Source: Mesostigma viride
Taxonomy: Eukaryota > Streptophyta > Mesostigmatophyceae > Mesostigmatales > Mesostigmataceae
DNA: 64,000 nt
Direction of reading: 5' to 3'
Assembly (NCBI GenBank): GCA_009746045.1
Contig: RPFO01000097.1
Span: forward strand, 1,172,146-1,236,145
The notes beneath the pieces were generated by a model. The model made no database searches and was not told where the DNA came from. It worked only from the letters and a program-made list of their open reading frames with translations. The translations under genes were made by a program, and so were the position numbers. Positions 43,876 to 55,316 of the stretch are shown here, piece by piece; positions within the stretch are counted from its first letter, which is position 1, and every line of letters begins with the position of its first letter.

Positions 43876-45240
43876 CTAGTCACTGCTGCCCAGACTGGCC
43901 TCCTGCCCCAGCAGGCTTGGCCTTCCTGTCAGGACACTCACGACGCCAGTGACCTTCCTTGCCACACACAAACATGCTCCACCCTTCTTCCCAGACCCAG
44001 CCCCACCCTTGCCAGGCTTCCCCTGGCCTCCCTGAGGCTGCCCACCCTGCTTGCCCTGGTTGCCTTGAGCTTGGCCCTTGCCTTGCCCTTGGCCACCCTT
44101 ACCCTGCTGACCACCAGCTTGCTGGCCCCCAACCCCTCCTTGGGACCTGCACCCTTGCCACCCTGAGCCCCTGCCTCTGGCGCCTGAAGCGCTTACGCTT
44201 GTTGGGCCTTGCCCCATCACGGGCTGGGTACCCGGGGACATCACCTTGGCCCTGCACAGCGGAGGTGGCATTGCTGCCATGGGACTGGATAGCCTTGCAG
44301 GCAGGATCTGGCTTCCTTATGCTGAGGATTACAAGCTCCAGAGCACGCAAGGAGCCATCAGTCTGGTTAAGAAACATGCGGGCACCGTTCCTCCCATCCA
44401 CACTCAAACCCATACGGTCCAGGAAATAGTCTGCCAAGGCCCTATCTGTGACCAGGAAGCCATACTTGGCCCCCTTGTCCTGATACGGTTGAGCCTAGCC
44501 CATTCCTCTGCCACAGGGCCCACTATCTCAAAGGTGTCATACTGATGCTTAGTAGTTGGTGAGGTTGAGAACCTTGTCAGAGAACTCCTCCCTCAACCCA
44601 TCCAGGAACTGTGCCCAGGTTAGCTTATCCTTGACAGCAGTCCTAGCCTTCTCCCTGACACGCTCTGACGAGTCCCTGTTGCACGTGGACGAGTGAAACA
44701 CTTGCACTAGGTTGACAGTGGGGTCCACGGAGAACACAACAAGCTCCATGTCCTCTAGCCACTTGTCCAAAGCTTCCTGTGCTAGTGGTGGGTTAAGAGG
44801 CTTTTGTCCATTCATAACAGTGACAGCACTCATGTGAGGTCTCGACCCTGGCAGCGCCTTCACTGGCTCCACCACAGCGGGTGTCACAACAACAGCACCA
44901 CTTGGTCCAGCAGGCACAGGGGAGAGCACATCCACATGAGGCCTCTTACCATTGCCGTCAGCAGAGGGGTCCCTCTTACGCTTCTCCACGGCAGGTTGCC
45001 CATTCGCCACCGTTATTGCATCAGATGCCCCGCGCCCGCGCCTTGCGCGCCTCCTCCACCGAGTCTTCGTGTCGCCTCTTGCTCCCTGGTCGCTTTCCCC
45101 CATCGCCGTCGCTGGCTGGGATCGCCTCTCCCACCAGCGCCTCCTTGCCCTTCCCAGGCTCCTGGCTCTCCCAGCCGGTGCCCCCCTCGCCCTTGTCGCC
45201 GTCGCCCGGTTTGCCACGAGGCATTATATACAAGTGGGGA
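43876..45240 (-). pseudogene. Gag-like region with broken CCHC zinc knuckle
   Basis: The minus-strand frame 45217-44549 has a disordered basic N-terminus and a capsid-like segment (ALDKWLEDMELVVF, then DKLTWAQFLDGLREEFSDKV). The following pieces are in other frames: one with ADYFLDRMGLSVDGRNG (44437-44099) and one Gly/Gln-rich (44280-43876). Near 43970 the sequence encodes CGKEGHWRREC in one frame and the preceding Cys in another. A single-base length change in a short T-run therefore splits a CCHC box of the form C-x2-C-x4-H-x4-C. At least three frameshifts are needed to read gag through. Confidence 0.7.
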
Positions 45241-45276
45241 CACAACAATAAAGGCGAAGGAAAAGGAAGAACTGAC

Positions 45277-45570
45277 TCAAGCACTGGCGTCGCTGGGGGA
45301 TGCCGTGGGCACCGTCCCAGCTACTGACTCAGCACCTGCTTGGTTCGCTGCCTCCAGCTCTCGCTCTTGAGCAGTGGCTGCGATGGGCGTCTCTGGCCGC
45401 TCCTCGTCGCTGCCAGCGGCGTCCTCCCCGTCGGCGTAGGGTCCAAACACTCTGCTAACGGGTCGCCCGTCTGCAGATTTCTCCACTGGGATCCGGGGCT
45501 CGCTCCCACTCGAGCGATCCCACTCAAGGTTCTCACCCACCGCGTTCCACCACCCCGCTTGTCGTTGCAA
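45277..45570 (-). CDS. Small acidic ORF between the leader ORF and gag
   Basis: A 97-codon minus-strand frame rich in Ala, Glu, Asp and Pro (SADGRPVSRVFGPYADGEDA). It lies between the 280-residue leader ORF and gag, and could be a separate product or the N-terminal part of gag lost to frameshifts. No domain is recognised. Confidence 0.35.
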   Translation of the reverse strand: MQRQAGWWNAVGENLEWDRSSGSEPRIPVEKSADGRPVSRVFGPYADGEDAAGSDEERPETPIAATAQERELEAANQAGAESVAGTVPTASPSDASA

Positions 45571-45618
45571 GCCCCACGACCACCGTAGTCGTGTTCGGGC
45601 TCTTGCGGGACGTGCAGC

Positions 45619-46461
45619 TCAGCACGACGTCGTGCAGCGTACCCTTCTGGTACCGTCGCCTTGATCTATCTGCTGAGATGAACGTTCGATGATCCCCTCT
45701 GGCTGATCAACGAATTGGTAATGGAAGTCTTCTGGCGTTACCTCCCGACCCGTGATGACCTCGACCACTGGATCGTGTGCGTCTGGTTCCGCCGCCCGCG
45801 GTGTGTCGAGTGTTGACCAAATCCCAAATGGTCGTGTGGTTATCACCCACCGGTCTGCGTTGCCCCGTGACTCCTGCAAAAGAATGTTCACGAGGTGTTC
45901 GCACGTTTGTGAAACCACCTCTGCCGACGACCAGGGGTTGTCGACTTCGCGCGCCTGCGCTTGCCTGATCACGTCCGGGACTTCAACTCCCGCGCCCAGC
46001 ACAGACGTTGCCACCTGATGGTTGAACAGTCGCGCTGCTCCCAGTCCAATGGCCACGATCTGGCCCAGTGCCTCCCGCGCCAAATCCAGCTGCGACACGG
46101 TCACGTGCCCGCCCTGGTGAGCCACCTCCAGACCGTAAATGGTCGAGGACAGCTCGTCCCGTATTGACACAAACTTTTCGACGGCCTCTCGCGACAATTC
46201 GCCGGGAGCTGTCGAAGCCTCAATCTGCATCACAATGGGGTCGCTCGCCGCCGGCCCTGCTGCAGTTCCGCAAACTGCTACCCAACCTTTCTTCGCCAGC
46301 CCCCTTGCCAGGTACGCCGCCTGGACGAAGGTTGATGCGGTGCTCGGATGAGCGTAGGGATGAAAAGGTCGTGATCGCTCCGGGGCTCCTACCCGAAGCT
46401 GCGGCTGCGAGCTCTGGCTTTGCGAAGGCTCAATGGCCTGTTCCCTCGGCACGTTGGACAT
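45619..46461 (-). CDS. Leader ORF of the LTR element, 280 aa, unknown
   Basis: Begins at the first ATG inside the internal region, 24 bp from the 5' LTR edge (46485), and runs uninterrupted to 45619. The N-terminal 30 residues are polar (Ser/Gln/Pro-rich). Residues about 45-190 are predicted by eye to be mostly helical (FVQAAYLARGLAKKGWVAVC, VEKFVSIRDELSSTIYGLEV, LDLAREALGQIVAIGLGAAR). I recognise no family. Its place suggests a structural (matrix/capsid-like) product, but the segment more like gag lies downstream, so this may be an additional gene. Confidence 0.6.
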   Translation of the reverse strand: MSNVPREQAIEPSQSQSSQPQLRVGAPERSRPFHPYAHPSTASTFVQAAYLARGLAKKGWVAVCGTAAGPAASDPIVMQIEASTAPGELSREAVEKFVSIRDELSSTIYGLEVAHQGGHVTVSQLDLAREALGQIVAIGLGAARLFNHQVATSVLGAGVEVPDVIRQAQAREVDNPWSSAEVVSQTCEHLVNILLQESRGNADRWVITTRPFGIWSTLDTPRAAEPDAHDPVVEVITGREVTPEDFHYQFVDQPEGIIERSSQQIDQGDGTRRVRCTTSC

Positions 46462-46484
46462 GAAGATAAGGAGACAATAATACG

Positions 46485-47131
46485 AGTTAGAAAGAGCTCC
46501 CAACGTATGTGAGCTCTTGGTCTTTCACAGCGCGTCTTAGCCAATGTTGCAAGGCAGCAACCTTAAATCTGTTCACCAGGCCACGACCACAATGGGCACT
46601 TCCACGACCAAGGTGGCACCCACGGTTCGTGCTTTCCGAGATAGCTGGTCATCCCCCATGACCAAGCTATATCCTTTGCGTTGTTCCTCGTTCCCATCGG
46701 CATGACGAGGCACGTGCAGGCGTGCAAGCAAATCCACAACGTCCACTGGCATCAGTGCAGAGCCAGGTAGTACTGGATTTGCCTAGACTCTGCAACCTAG
46801 GAAGTACAGGACCTGTCACACGCCTGCAAGGCCTATAGTATCCTTGCAGCCCTGTGCCAGCTCCAGTACCCCACCAGTCACAGGCTGCTGCTCCTCCTGG
46901 TCTACGTGGACCACAGTCACGTGATAGACAGGCTAAGCCTGTGCAGGCCCGGCCTGCCACGTGTCCTGTCCACTATACCAGAGGACTGCACCCTAGTCGG
47001 CCACGGATGGCTAGGACTTCGGGACTTGATATCTTTCTCGTCCCTTGTCTGTTTCAGGCGGTCAGCACGGCGCTGGAAAGGTCTTTCCAAACTGCATCCA
47101 CTTAGCATATTGGTTGCCCAAAATGCTAACT
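46485..47131 (-). repeat. 5' LTR (right copy)
   Basis: 647 bp with the same AGTTAG/CTAACT termini as the left LTR. Transcription of the element should start here on the minus strand. The immediate right flank is the target duplication TCCTA (47132-47136). Confidence 0.93.
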
Positions 47132-47136
47132 TCCTA

Positions 47137-50100
47137 GACTATGGATGCCGAGACTGCTCATAACTTTTGCATCCATGCATGAAATTTGGTCAGGTAAATT
47201 GCAGTAGACTCGCCTTTTGATGACAAACACGATGATATAATTTCCGGCAGCCATCGCCCAAGATTTCGCACGATATCATAAAACGCAGCACAGGCAGCGT
47301 TCGTATTTTCCGGATATGCCCCAACCATAAAGTCACTAGAGGGGATCGATATAATCCTCATCTGTGCTGTCCTCTACGTACTACTGTAATGGCAGACGAG
47401 GCGGTAGTGTAGCGGCGATCCTCAGGGGCAATTATAACCTCCACCTGCGGACTTCTACCCTCACATCACCTAAAATCGGTCCGCCCGGTTACATGAGATC
47501 CTGGGAATTTTGGCGCGAACGCGTCGCGTTGAGGACGACGGGACCAGAAAAATTCCACCTCGCATGGCTGTCGACCCTATGTCCGCCGGAATATCAGTCC
47601 AAAGTCAATTATGCATGTTAAGTCGATGCGATGGATGCAAACGACGCGTAAACTCTCCTGCTTTGCGATGGTGCATGGTAGATATTACTCGCGTATGTTC
47701 TTGCGTCAAAATAATTCGCAAACTGAGACGCTGATTTTTTGTGTCGGCCAGATCTGGAATTGGCAGCGAAAATGCATGTTTATTAATTGTGGGGGAAACT
47801 TTTTTGTTGGAAGCTCACAATTCCCAAAAGGTCGAATCCGAATGGGCTTCAAGTCTACTTTCACGAGCGCTAATCAGTTTTTTGAGAAACGAATCACATT
47901 TTCCAGGCTGTCGCATTACCTGCCGGCAGGTCAGATTTTGCTGTTTTCAGTGACGTTTACGACCGTCCTTACTTGATGCGTTTCTTCCTTTTTTTCGGTT
48001 CACGGCATATGGCGGGGCTTGTTCCAACATGCCTGCGGAGGTGTAAGCTGTGTAGCCATGATTTAAAAGTCACATATTGCTCTCGCGCCACCATCTGTTA
48101 CTGCTCGACACTGCAAGAAACACTGGTTGCCTGCTCGCAACGCAAGCACAAGCACGACAACGGTGCCCTAATCCTCATCCAGGCGTGTATTTCCGAGAAA
48201 AACTTCAGGCTTTTGTCGCGGCATACCTTCGGTGTTCCAAGCCGTTCACCGCTCCCCGAAATAGTCTTATGACTCGCTTTTATAGCATTGTGGGTTCGCG
48301 TCCGCCATCTCCACCGGGTGCTCATACGAGATGTTCGCGCTGAACCTGGACTGCAAGGTCGCCCGCTACCGGTTAGCTGTATGTATTTAGCAAGCTCTGG
48401 ATGATATTGTCATGGTTTTGGTGCAGGAAGGTGCTGTGGGGTGGTCTATCTCACCTCTTTACCTAGCTTTCCTCCTCCTAGCTTGACAGCTAAGTTTGCA
48501 TCAGGAAGTCATGCTGATGGTTAATTGTTGACAAAGCTCGATGGATGTCAACCTTGGGATGTGCTGTGAAGGTGTTAGCATGCTTGTTTGAAGAATTGAA
48601 TGCGTATGTGTGCAAGCAATCGACATTGTTTTTTAAGGGCAGTAGGTAGCAGCCACATTCTTATTGAATTCTGTCAGGACGTCTATGTTGCCTTCACTGC
48701 ACTCAGTCCTAGAGGAGTTTGATGCCACTGTAGATGACTATGACCAGTGGGGTGGTGAGGATGGGCCGGTGTGCTGGGGTGAGCCTGAAGGGCATCTTGG
48801 ATCACGTGCCCCTTAGGCAATCATGCCAGGCTGTGCAGTTTATGGCTTGTGATGTATGGATGGAGCGGGTGAAGCAGGTTGTCGTTGCCGTGGCCTGTGT
48901 TAGTGAACTCTATCATCTTTTAGCTTACCCAAAGCCCCCCTAGACCTTAACTGCCTCGCCTTCTTTGAGGGGTGGCCTTCTTTGAGGAGTGCTATGTCTT
49001 GAAAGGTTTGTTGGGGCCCTGGCCTTTCAGAGTAGGTTGAGGTGGAGAGGTGTGGCACACTGCTAGGTGATGGCAGGGCCATCAATGTGATGCACCTTAC
49101 GTTGGGATGGGGACCATGCATTTGTTCTTGTTGCTAGCATGGGCAGGGTGAGCGGCTGGGAGTAAGGTGTAAGTGCTACTTGTGCCACTGTCCGAAAGGG
49201 GAGCTCCATGCGGTGGGCAAACAGCGTTGCAAGCGTACACTTAACACAAATGTGGTCTGACTGCACGCAGCTGACCTGCCATTTCTCTTGATGCACCAAA
49301 CCACACTAAAGGCTTGATATTATTAGCCGGTAGGAAATGCATGTGCATGCAGTGTCAAAAGCAGAGAGGGACATTGTTAGCTCATGAGTGTGATTGTAAA
49401 CAGATGAGTGTGAGCCTCCCCGTGCCATCCCATGCATTTTACACCTATTTTTGGCAATCCCCCATCACGCCGCAGTTATGCACCACCTATGCAAGGGGGA
49501 TGAATAGACAATTCTTGGTGTGTTGAGGGATGGGATAAGGATAAACATGAAGAGCCATGTAGGCTAAAAAGGACGGGTGATGTCAACATTGTGTTTGCCC
49601 AGATTTTGATGTCAGGAGGGGCTGAAAGATCAGTGGCCACGATAAACCTAGGTGGATTACATGAGAGATGACACGACCATGAGAGGGTGGTAGATGAGTT
49701 CAACTGAGAAGAGATAGCATTACATGCACAGATTCTTAATGACCTATGGACTGTCCAAGGGTTGGAGTTCAGTGCACGCTCTAAAGACTATATGATGAGC
49801 GTGACGATGATGGCTCAATTGAATGGTAGGCAGCTAGGTGCTGAGCCCAAGCCGCTGCTGTCCTTGATTGCGCTTTGTATTTCCATGTAGCAGAGAGGCA
49901 CCTGGCAGATATATATTTGGATTAGCTGCTATAAGACACGCACAGCAAGGGTGCCCAGCAGAGTGGGCCAAGTACTGCAAAGGAGATTGTGTGTGCTGCC
50001 GAGCGGGGCCCCTTTAGAAAAGAGACTGGTCAGCCGACAGGCACGACTGGTCAGCCAAGCTCCCCTTCTTGAGGCTTGTAGGCACTATGGTGCTTGTTCC

Positions 50101-50819
50101 GAATGCCAGTAAGTACTGTGATTGATGGTGATTTTGTCCCTTGATGATCGCTTTTTTAGTCTGTGTTGGTTAATGTATCCAGCCCCAGTGGCATGTATAT
50201 GAATCCCATGACAGCCATGACGATAATTGAGTAAAGAATGCCAAGTTTTCCAAGACAATGGCACAGAATATGGAGTATTTTGGCAAAAATCGCTCTATTT
50301 TTGCTTTCATCCGTCACTTTTAGTGGGCCGGCAGTGGTCCTAATATGTCCAACTTGTGTTCTAGTGTGAATTCAAGTATTGTGCTATTAATGTGACGAAT
50401 TCTGGCATGATTGGGCCACATATGTGCTGGCAAGGGCTTCATAAGTTTGAAAATAATGCACTAAAACGGTATTTTGGCTCATGTATGCCAGATATATAGC
50501 ACATAGTTTGGTCCTACATTGCATACTTAAGGGCGGTTTTTGTCTTTGGATGTAAATTAATAAGCATAACCATTTCGAGCTGAATTGGACTACATTTACT
50601 ACTTGTGTGTGGCTGCTATGCCTCCATATGCCTGGAAAACATCGTTTTTAGCACTTTTCCACGTCACGGTTTGATGCTAAAAATAGGTCAGTTGGCCCCC
50701 CAATTTATGTGATGTGAACAGGGTCCTAGGGGGGCAAGTCCAGGAAGGCACCCCGATCTGACTATATGCGTGGGAGATATGACCCCATGTAACCAAAAAG
50801 GCCATTTTTAGGTGATGTG
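47137..50819. other. Degraded repeats and unplaced sequence, no supported gene
   Basis: 47140-47300 resembles the leader of ORF1-only element copy A (shared CTCATAACTTT and GATATAATTT blocks), so it is probably an old LINE 5' end. 47325-47462 is a minus-strand scrap of the LINE ORF2 C-terminus (GGCAGACGAGGCGGTAGTGT complement block) that has lost its tail. From 47463 to 50819 I see only short overlapping open frames, moderate AT content and no recognised motif. Confidence 0.5.
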
Positions 50820-51595
50820 CTGCATTCCAGCAATGGGCCGTGGGGCCATGGGGAGGAAACAAGAGCATGCCCCTCAGGAAGGTGCTTATCGCAGACGGCA
50901 GCCCATTTTCCCTTCACTTTGTCCATCATTATGCGTGGGCGGAGTACAGATAGTCCCAGAAGCCCTGCATCCTCAAGCAATGCAGTGTACACACATAGGT
51001 CCGGGTCGCGCCGCGTCGGTGCGGGGCGCGCACAAGTTTGCCAGTGGGTTGTGACGGGACAAACGCGGGGCCCTGCCATAGGAGGAGGTGTCTACCTGGT
51101 TAATTGGTTGGCCAGTCCTAAGCCCGCCCAAAGGGCCGACATCGGTATTCACCTGGTCAGACTATGACTGTGCAGGTTGGCCGGCAAAGAGGACGCGGCG
51201 GTGTCAGATGGTATGGGTGACAAGAGGGAGGTCGCAGTAGAGCTCGGCCCGGGTGCGGCGCTCTTGGCAGCGGACGCCGAGGATGTGAGGGAGCATTCGA
51301 GTGACTAGTGCCGTCAAGCTGCTTGCTCAGTGCCTGGTCCACGGGTCCACGCCTCGCAGCCGTAAAGGAGGATATATGCTGAGGATCGACATGCAACCGA
51401 GCCTTGAACAGAATGCGCTTGAGCCGCTCACTCAGTTAGCGACATGTCCAGAACCTACATGTCGAGGCGGCGGAGGGCCGCCCAGCCGGCCCAGGCCTGG
51501 GCAATGCGGGTGTTGATGCCGTCGGCCGTGGAGGGGAGCCCGCTGCCAAGGAGCTTGAAGCGAGTCGCCGGGGGGACGGGGCTGCATGCCGTCCT
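50820..51595 (-). pseudogene. LINE ORF2 C-terminal remnant
   Basis: Minus-strand pieces in shifting frames follow the order of the reference copy at 33089-34085: a KLLGS segment near 51550, a VTRMLPHILGV-like segment near 51290, then ALLEDAGLLGLSVLRPRI and GKWAAVCDKHLPEG near 50880-50990. Several stops and frameshifts are present. The copy ends before the usual DEDYIPI terminus and has no tail, so its 3' end is deleted or overwritten. Confidence 0.7.
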
Positions 51596-51717
51596 AAAAG
51601 CTTACTAGGAATATGATATGCAATTTAGCTTGATCTGACATCATATCTAGGCTGTCAGGCTCTACAACCAATGATGCAACAAAAACAACCTGAAGATAAT
51701 TTGAAAAAATATGTAGT

Positions 51718-51790
51718 CGTTTTTTCTAATGAGGTTAGCATAGTACTCCGTGGCATGCCCATGCCCATGACACGCAAGTACTTACTTGAT
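51718..51790 (+). mobile_element. LINE 3'-tail scrap
   Basis: TTTTCTAATGAGGTTAGCAT through the stem-loop to ACGCAAGTACTTACTT. Only about 70 bp of the family 3' end, with several substitutions. Confidence 0.8.
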
Positions 51791-51969
51791 GATAATTGAT
51801 CGAGTCCGAGCTCCAACAAAAAATGCAGCATGACGTGCTCACGTGCACCAGACAACGGCAATTAGTAAGTATGTCAAGGAGTGTTACCACACAGTCTATG
51901 TTGTTGCCTACACAATCAAACGTGAAGCCTTTTATGAATGGTGCGCCTTTAATGACTTCCTAAGCTAAA

Positions 51970-53984
51970 CATCATTGCGAGGGCGAGGGCGAGGGCAAGG
52001 GCGAGGGCGAGGGCGAGTGAAAGCGATGGAAAGCGAGGGCGAGGGAAAGCGCGCAGGTGTAGGTAGTGGAGAGTGAGCAGCAGATTGAAAGCGAGGGTAA
52101 AAGGGCCAGGGCTAGGTAGGGTGAGGATGGGCCCCATGCAGTGCGCGAGTGTGCAGATGGGACCTGAGCGAGGGCGAGGGCAAGTGAGCCCAGGTGAGGG
52201 CCAGTGAGGGCGGGGGTGATGGCATCCAGTTGACTACTAACGATTAAAGGCTAGGTGAGGTGTGGGTGGGTTTTCCACCGGGCGATTGCAAAGGGGCCCA
52301 GGGCAAGGGCACCTGAGTGATGGTGCGAGGTTGGGGAGGAGGGTGCAGGCCAGAGCAAGGGCCAGGGCTATGGCGATGGTGAAGGCTAGGTAGGGCGAGG
52401 GCGGGCCCCACTGGGCAAACAAATGGACAGGGGGCCTGAGCGAGGGCGCGGGCAAGAGGTGCAGAGGAAGGCTGCGGGTGAGTGAGCCTAAGTGAGGGCA
52501 GCAGAGCTTGGGCTGTGGTTGACTTCTAACGATTAGAGGCTAGGTGAGGTGTGGGTGGGTTTTCCACCGGGCGATTGCAAAGGGGCCCAGGGCAAGGGCA
52601 CCTGAGTGATGGTGCGAGGTTGGGGGGGAGGGTGCACGCCAGAGCAAGGGCCAGGGCTATGGCGATGGTGAAGGCTAGGTAGGCCGAGGGCGGGCCCCAC
52701 TGGGCAAACAAAGGACAGCGGGCCTGAGCGAGGGCGCGGGCGAGAGGTGCAGAGGAAGGCTGCGGGTGAGTGAGCCTGAATGAGGCAGCAGAGCTAGGGC
52801 TGTGCTTTAGGGTGGGAGTGAGGGCGAGGGCTGGGGACGCCGAACATAAGCGAGGGCCATAGCGGGGATGAAGACCATGGAGCTAGGGTGAGGGTGGCCC
52901 TCACCTGGCGAGGGCGAGGGCGAGGGGCGAGGGCGAGTGAAAGCGATGGAAAGCAAGGGCGAGGGAAAGCGCGCAGGTGTAGGTAGTGGAGAGGGAGCAG
53001 CAGAATGAAAGCGAGGGTAGAAGGGCCAGGGCTAGGTAGGGTGAGGATGGGCCCCAGTGCGCCAGTGTGCAGATGGGACCTGAGCGAGGGCGAGGGCAAG
53101 TGAGCCCAGGTGAGGGCCAGTGAGGGCGGGGTTGATGGCACCCAGTTGACTACTAACGATTAACGGCTAGGTGAGGTGTGGGTGGGTTTTCCACCGGGCG
53201 ATTGCAAAGGGGCCCAGGGCAAGGGCACCTGAGTGATGGTGCGAGGTTGGGGGTGAGGGTGCAGGCCAGAGCAAGGGCTAGGGCTATGGCGATGGTGAAG
53301 GCTAGGTAGGGCAAGGGCGGGCCCCACTGGGCAAACAAATGCACAGGGGGCCTGAGCGAGGGCGCGGGCGAGAGGTGCAGAGGAAGGCTGCGGGTGAGTG
53401 AGCCTGAATGAGGCAGCAGAGCTAGGGCTGCACTCTAGGGTGGGAGTGAGGGCGAGGGCTGGGGACGCTGAACATAAGCGAGGGCCATAGCGGGGATGAA
53501 GACCATGGAGGGTGAGGGTGGCCCTCACCTGGCGAGGGCGAGGGCGAGGGCGAGGGCGAGGGCGAGTGAAAGCGATGGAAAGCGAGGGCGAGCGAGGGAA
53601 AGCGCACAGGTGTAGGTAGTGGAGAGGGAGCAGCAGAATGAAAGCGAGGGTAAAAGGGCCAGGGCTAGGTAGGGTGAGGATGGGCCCCAGTGCGCGAGTG
53701 TGCAGATGGTACCTGAGCGAGGGCGAGGGCAAGTGCGCCCAGGTGAGGTCCAGTGAGGGCGGGGTTGATGGCACCCAGTTGACTACTAACGATTAAGGGC
53801 TAGGTGAGGTGTGGGTGGGTTTTCCACCGGGCGATTGCAAAGGGGCCCGGCCCGGGCAAGGGCACCTGAGTGATGGTGCGAGGTTGGGGGTGAGGGTGCA
53901 GGCCAGAGCAAGGGCCAGGGCTATGGCGATGGTGAAGGCTAGGTAGGCCGAGGGCGGGCCCCACTGGGCAAACAAATGCACAGG
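51970..53984. repeat. Satellite array, about 630-bp unit (first block)
   Basis: Units can be phased on CTAGGTGAGGTGTGGGTGGG, which occurs at 52251, 52540, 53167 and 53800; spacings are 289, 627 and 633 bp, so the first interval is a deleted unit. Each full unit includes a TTTTCCACCGGGCGATTGCA block, a GGGCCCCACTGGGCAAACAA block, and a short run of GAGGGC hexamers. It is G-rich on the plus strand; the minus strand shows recurring Pro/Ser/Leu frames that are artefacts of the repeat. The block is interrupted at 53985 by a transposon fragment. Confidence 0.93.
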
Positions 53985-55316
53985 GGGCCCGGGTTGGCAA
54001 ATATGTGTACGGGGTATAATACGCGGACCTAAAACACGCGTAGTATACGTGGGGGGTGTAAAATACGCGGCGGTATAATACGCAACAGTTTTTTGTGGTC
54101 CAATTGTCAGTCACCCAAGAATTAGCACGCTCCTTGATGACGGTCATGCAGTTATTGCAACTGAAATTTGGTGTATATGCTTATTTATTAACATCATCCA
54201 TTTGTGCCCTGCAATCCTATTATCTGATTATGATTTGTTAAATGCAGGGGTGAGCAGGCTGCAACGGGAATTGTAAGGAAAGCCATCCACTATATAATGC
54301 ATGAGAGGATATAAGACACAATTAAGGACCATGCTCTCAATGATCCCACAACAAGCTTTGTACACATACACACATGTGCACACACATTCATCGTTGACAA
54401 AATGCACAACAGCACCCCCGCTGCCATGGAGATTACTCCACGTTGGTCCATGCAATTATTTAAGCCAGCATGACCATGCTTTCTTAATGGCAGCGCATGC
54501 AGCCCTTGTTCTCATTATACTATTGCTAGTAACTTGTGAGTTATAACTTAATGTCCCATCCATCACATGGGTCCATGCAACCATCGGCCATCACCCACTG
54601 CCATCACATACTACACCGGCTCAACATGGTATAAGTATTATGCGCTTTATGGAAATTCGGCAGCCAGCAGCTGGACACCTTTCTCGTCGACGGGAACCAG
54701 CCATTTGGTGATGCTCAGCTGGCCTTTGTTGGGAACCGACGACAAGTCAGCCGGCGCAGCCCCTCCCATCTCCGCCATTGCATGCCCTGTTCAAATGGTG
54801 ATGCTTCTTGGCGTCTGACTGCAGCAACTTGTTGTTAGCAATCCTGATAAACCTGCTCCGGATATTCGGTGGAATTTTGTCGCAGGGTATCATCCCTTCC
54901 CCTGCGATTCCGGCAAAGTGTGCACGGACTCGGAATGCGCTGATTGGCCCCGCCTTGGAGGAGAACTTCTTGTTGCAAAATGAGCAGAACATCTTCAACA
55001 CATACAGCGTTTTCTTACTAACAGCATCTGTGACTGCTTCTTTCTTCTCGACAACGAAATCCCATTCAGGCCCTTTCTTCGGCATGGCTGCAAATCGAAA
55101 ATGGCTGCACACTGTCGCACAGTCGCACTGGCCTCGTTGTCGCATTACACCGCCAGTAGCACAGCTGGCATTTGCTGGCATACTGTTATTTTCCGGGTAA
55201 ATGGGTATTTTTTTATTAACCAATAAGAATTTCGTTAGGTTAAGAGGTACCACGTATCGACCAGCTGGTTACCCACTGAGGGTAGTGTGATAGGTAAAAG
55301 GTTTAGAAAGGAGCAT
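53985..55316 (-). mobile_element. hAT-type transposon fragment inserted in the satellite
   Basis: About 1.33 kb of non-satellite sequence breaks the repeat between 53985 and 55316. Its left edge (GGGTTGGCAAATATGTGTAC with spaced TACGCG motifs) is shared with 665-780 and is the likely transposon end. Its right part encodes a zinc-finger fragment typical of hAT transposases. I could not identify a matching inverted repeat at the right edge or an 8-bp target duplication, so the element is probably truncated. Confidence 0.55.
54747..55085 (-). pseudogene. hAT transposase N-terminal zinc-finger fragment
   Basis: A 112-residue minus-strand frame starts MPKKGPEWDFVVEKK and contains MFCSFCNKKFSSKAGPISAF followed by RVRAHFAGIAGEGMIPCDKI. 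The C-x2-C, His and Cys spacing, with AHFAGI..GMIPCDKIP, is the BED-like finger found at the start of hAT transposases. The catalytic and dimerisation parts are missing, so only the DNA-binding module remains. The start codon was chosen because MPKKGP-type beginnings are common in this family; the frame is open further upstream. Confidence 0.6.

Larger units (their letters stand above)
38654..47131 (-). mobile_element. Complete LTR retrotransposon (8.5 kb) with TCCTA target duplication
   Basis: Two LTRs of 645 and 647 bp bound an internal region of about 7.2 kb read on the minus strand. The 5-bp sequence TCCTA occurs at 38649-38653 and again at 47132-47136, a perfect target duplication. A polypurine tract (AAAAGAAGAAAGGG on the minus strand, 39304-39317) lies four or five bases from the left LTR, which is the 3' LTR. 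Internal order on the minus strand: unknown ORF (46461-45619), gag-like region with zinc knuckle, integrase, aspartic protease-like domain, reverse transcriptase, RNase H (ending 40310). The near-identical LTRs indicate recent insertion, but gag and the integrase junction contain frameshifts. No tRNA primer site could be recognised at 46484. Confidence 0.93.

Noticed and set aside
47463-50819. Host genes between the LTR element and the LINE remnant
   Set aside because: The longest frames are about 120 codons or fewer, overlap one another and show no family similarity or convincing splice structure.
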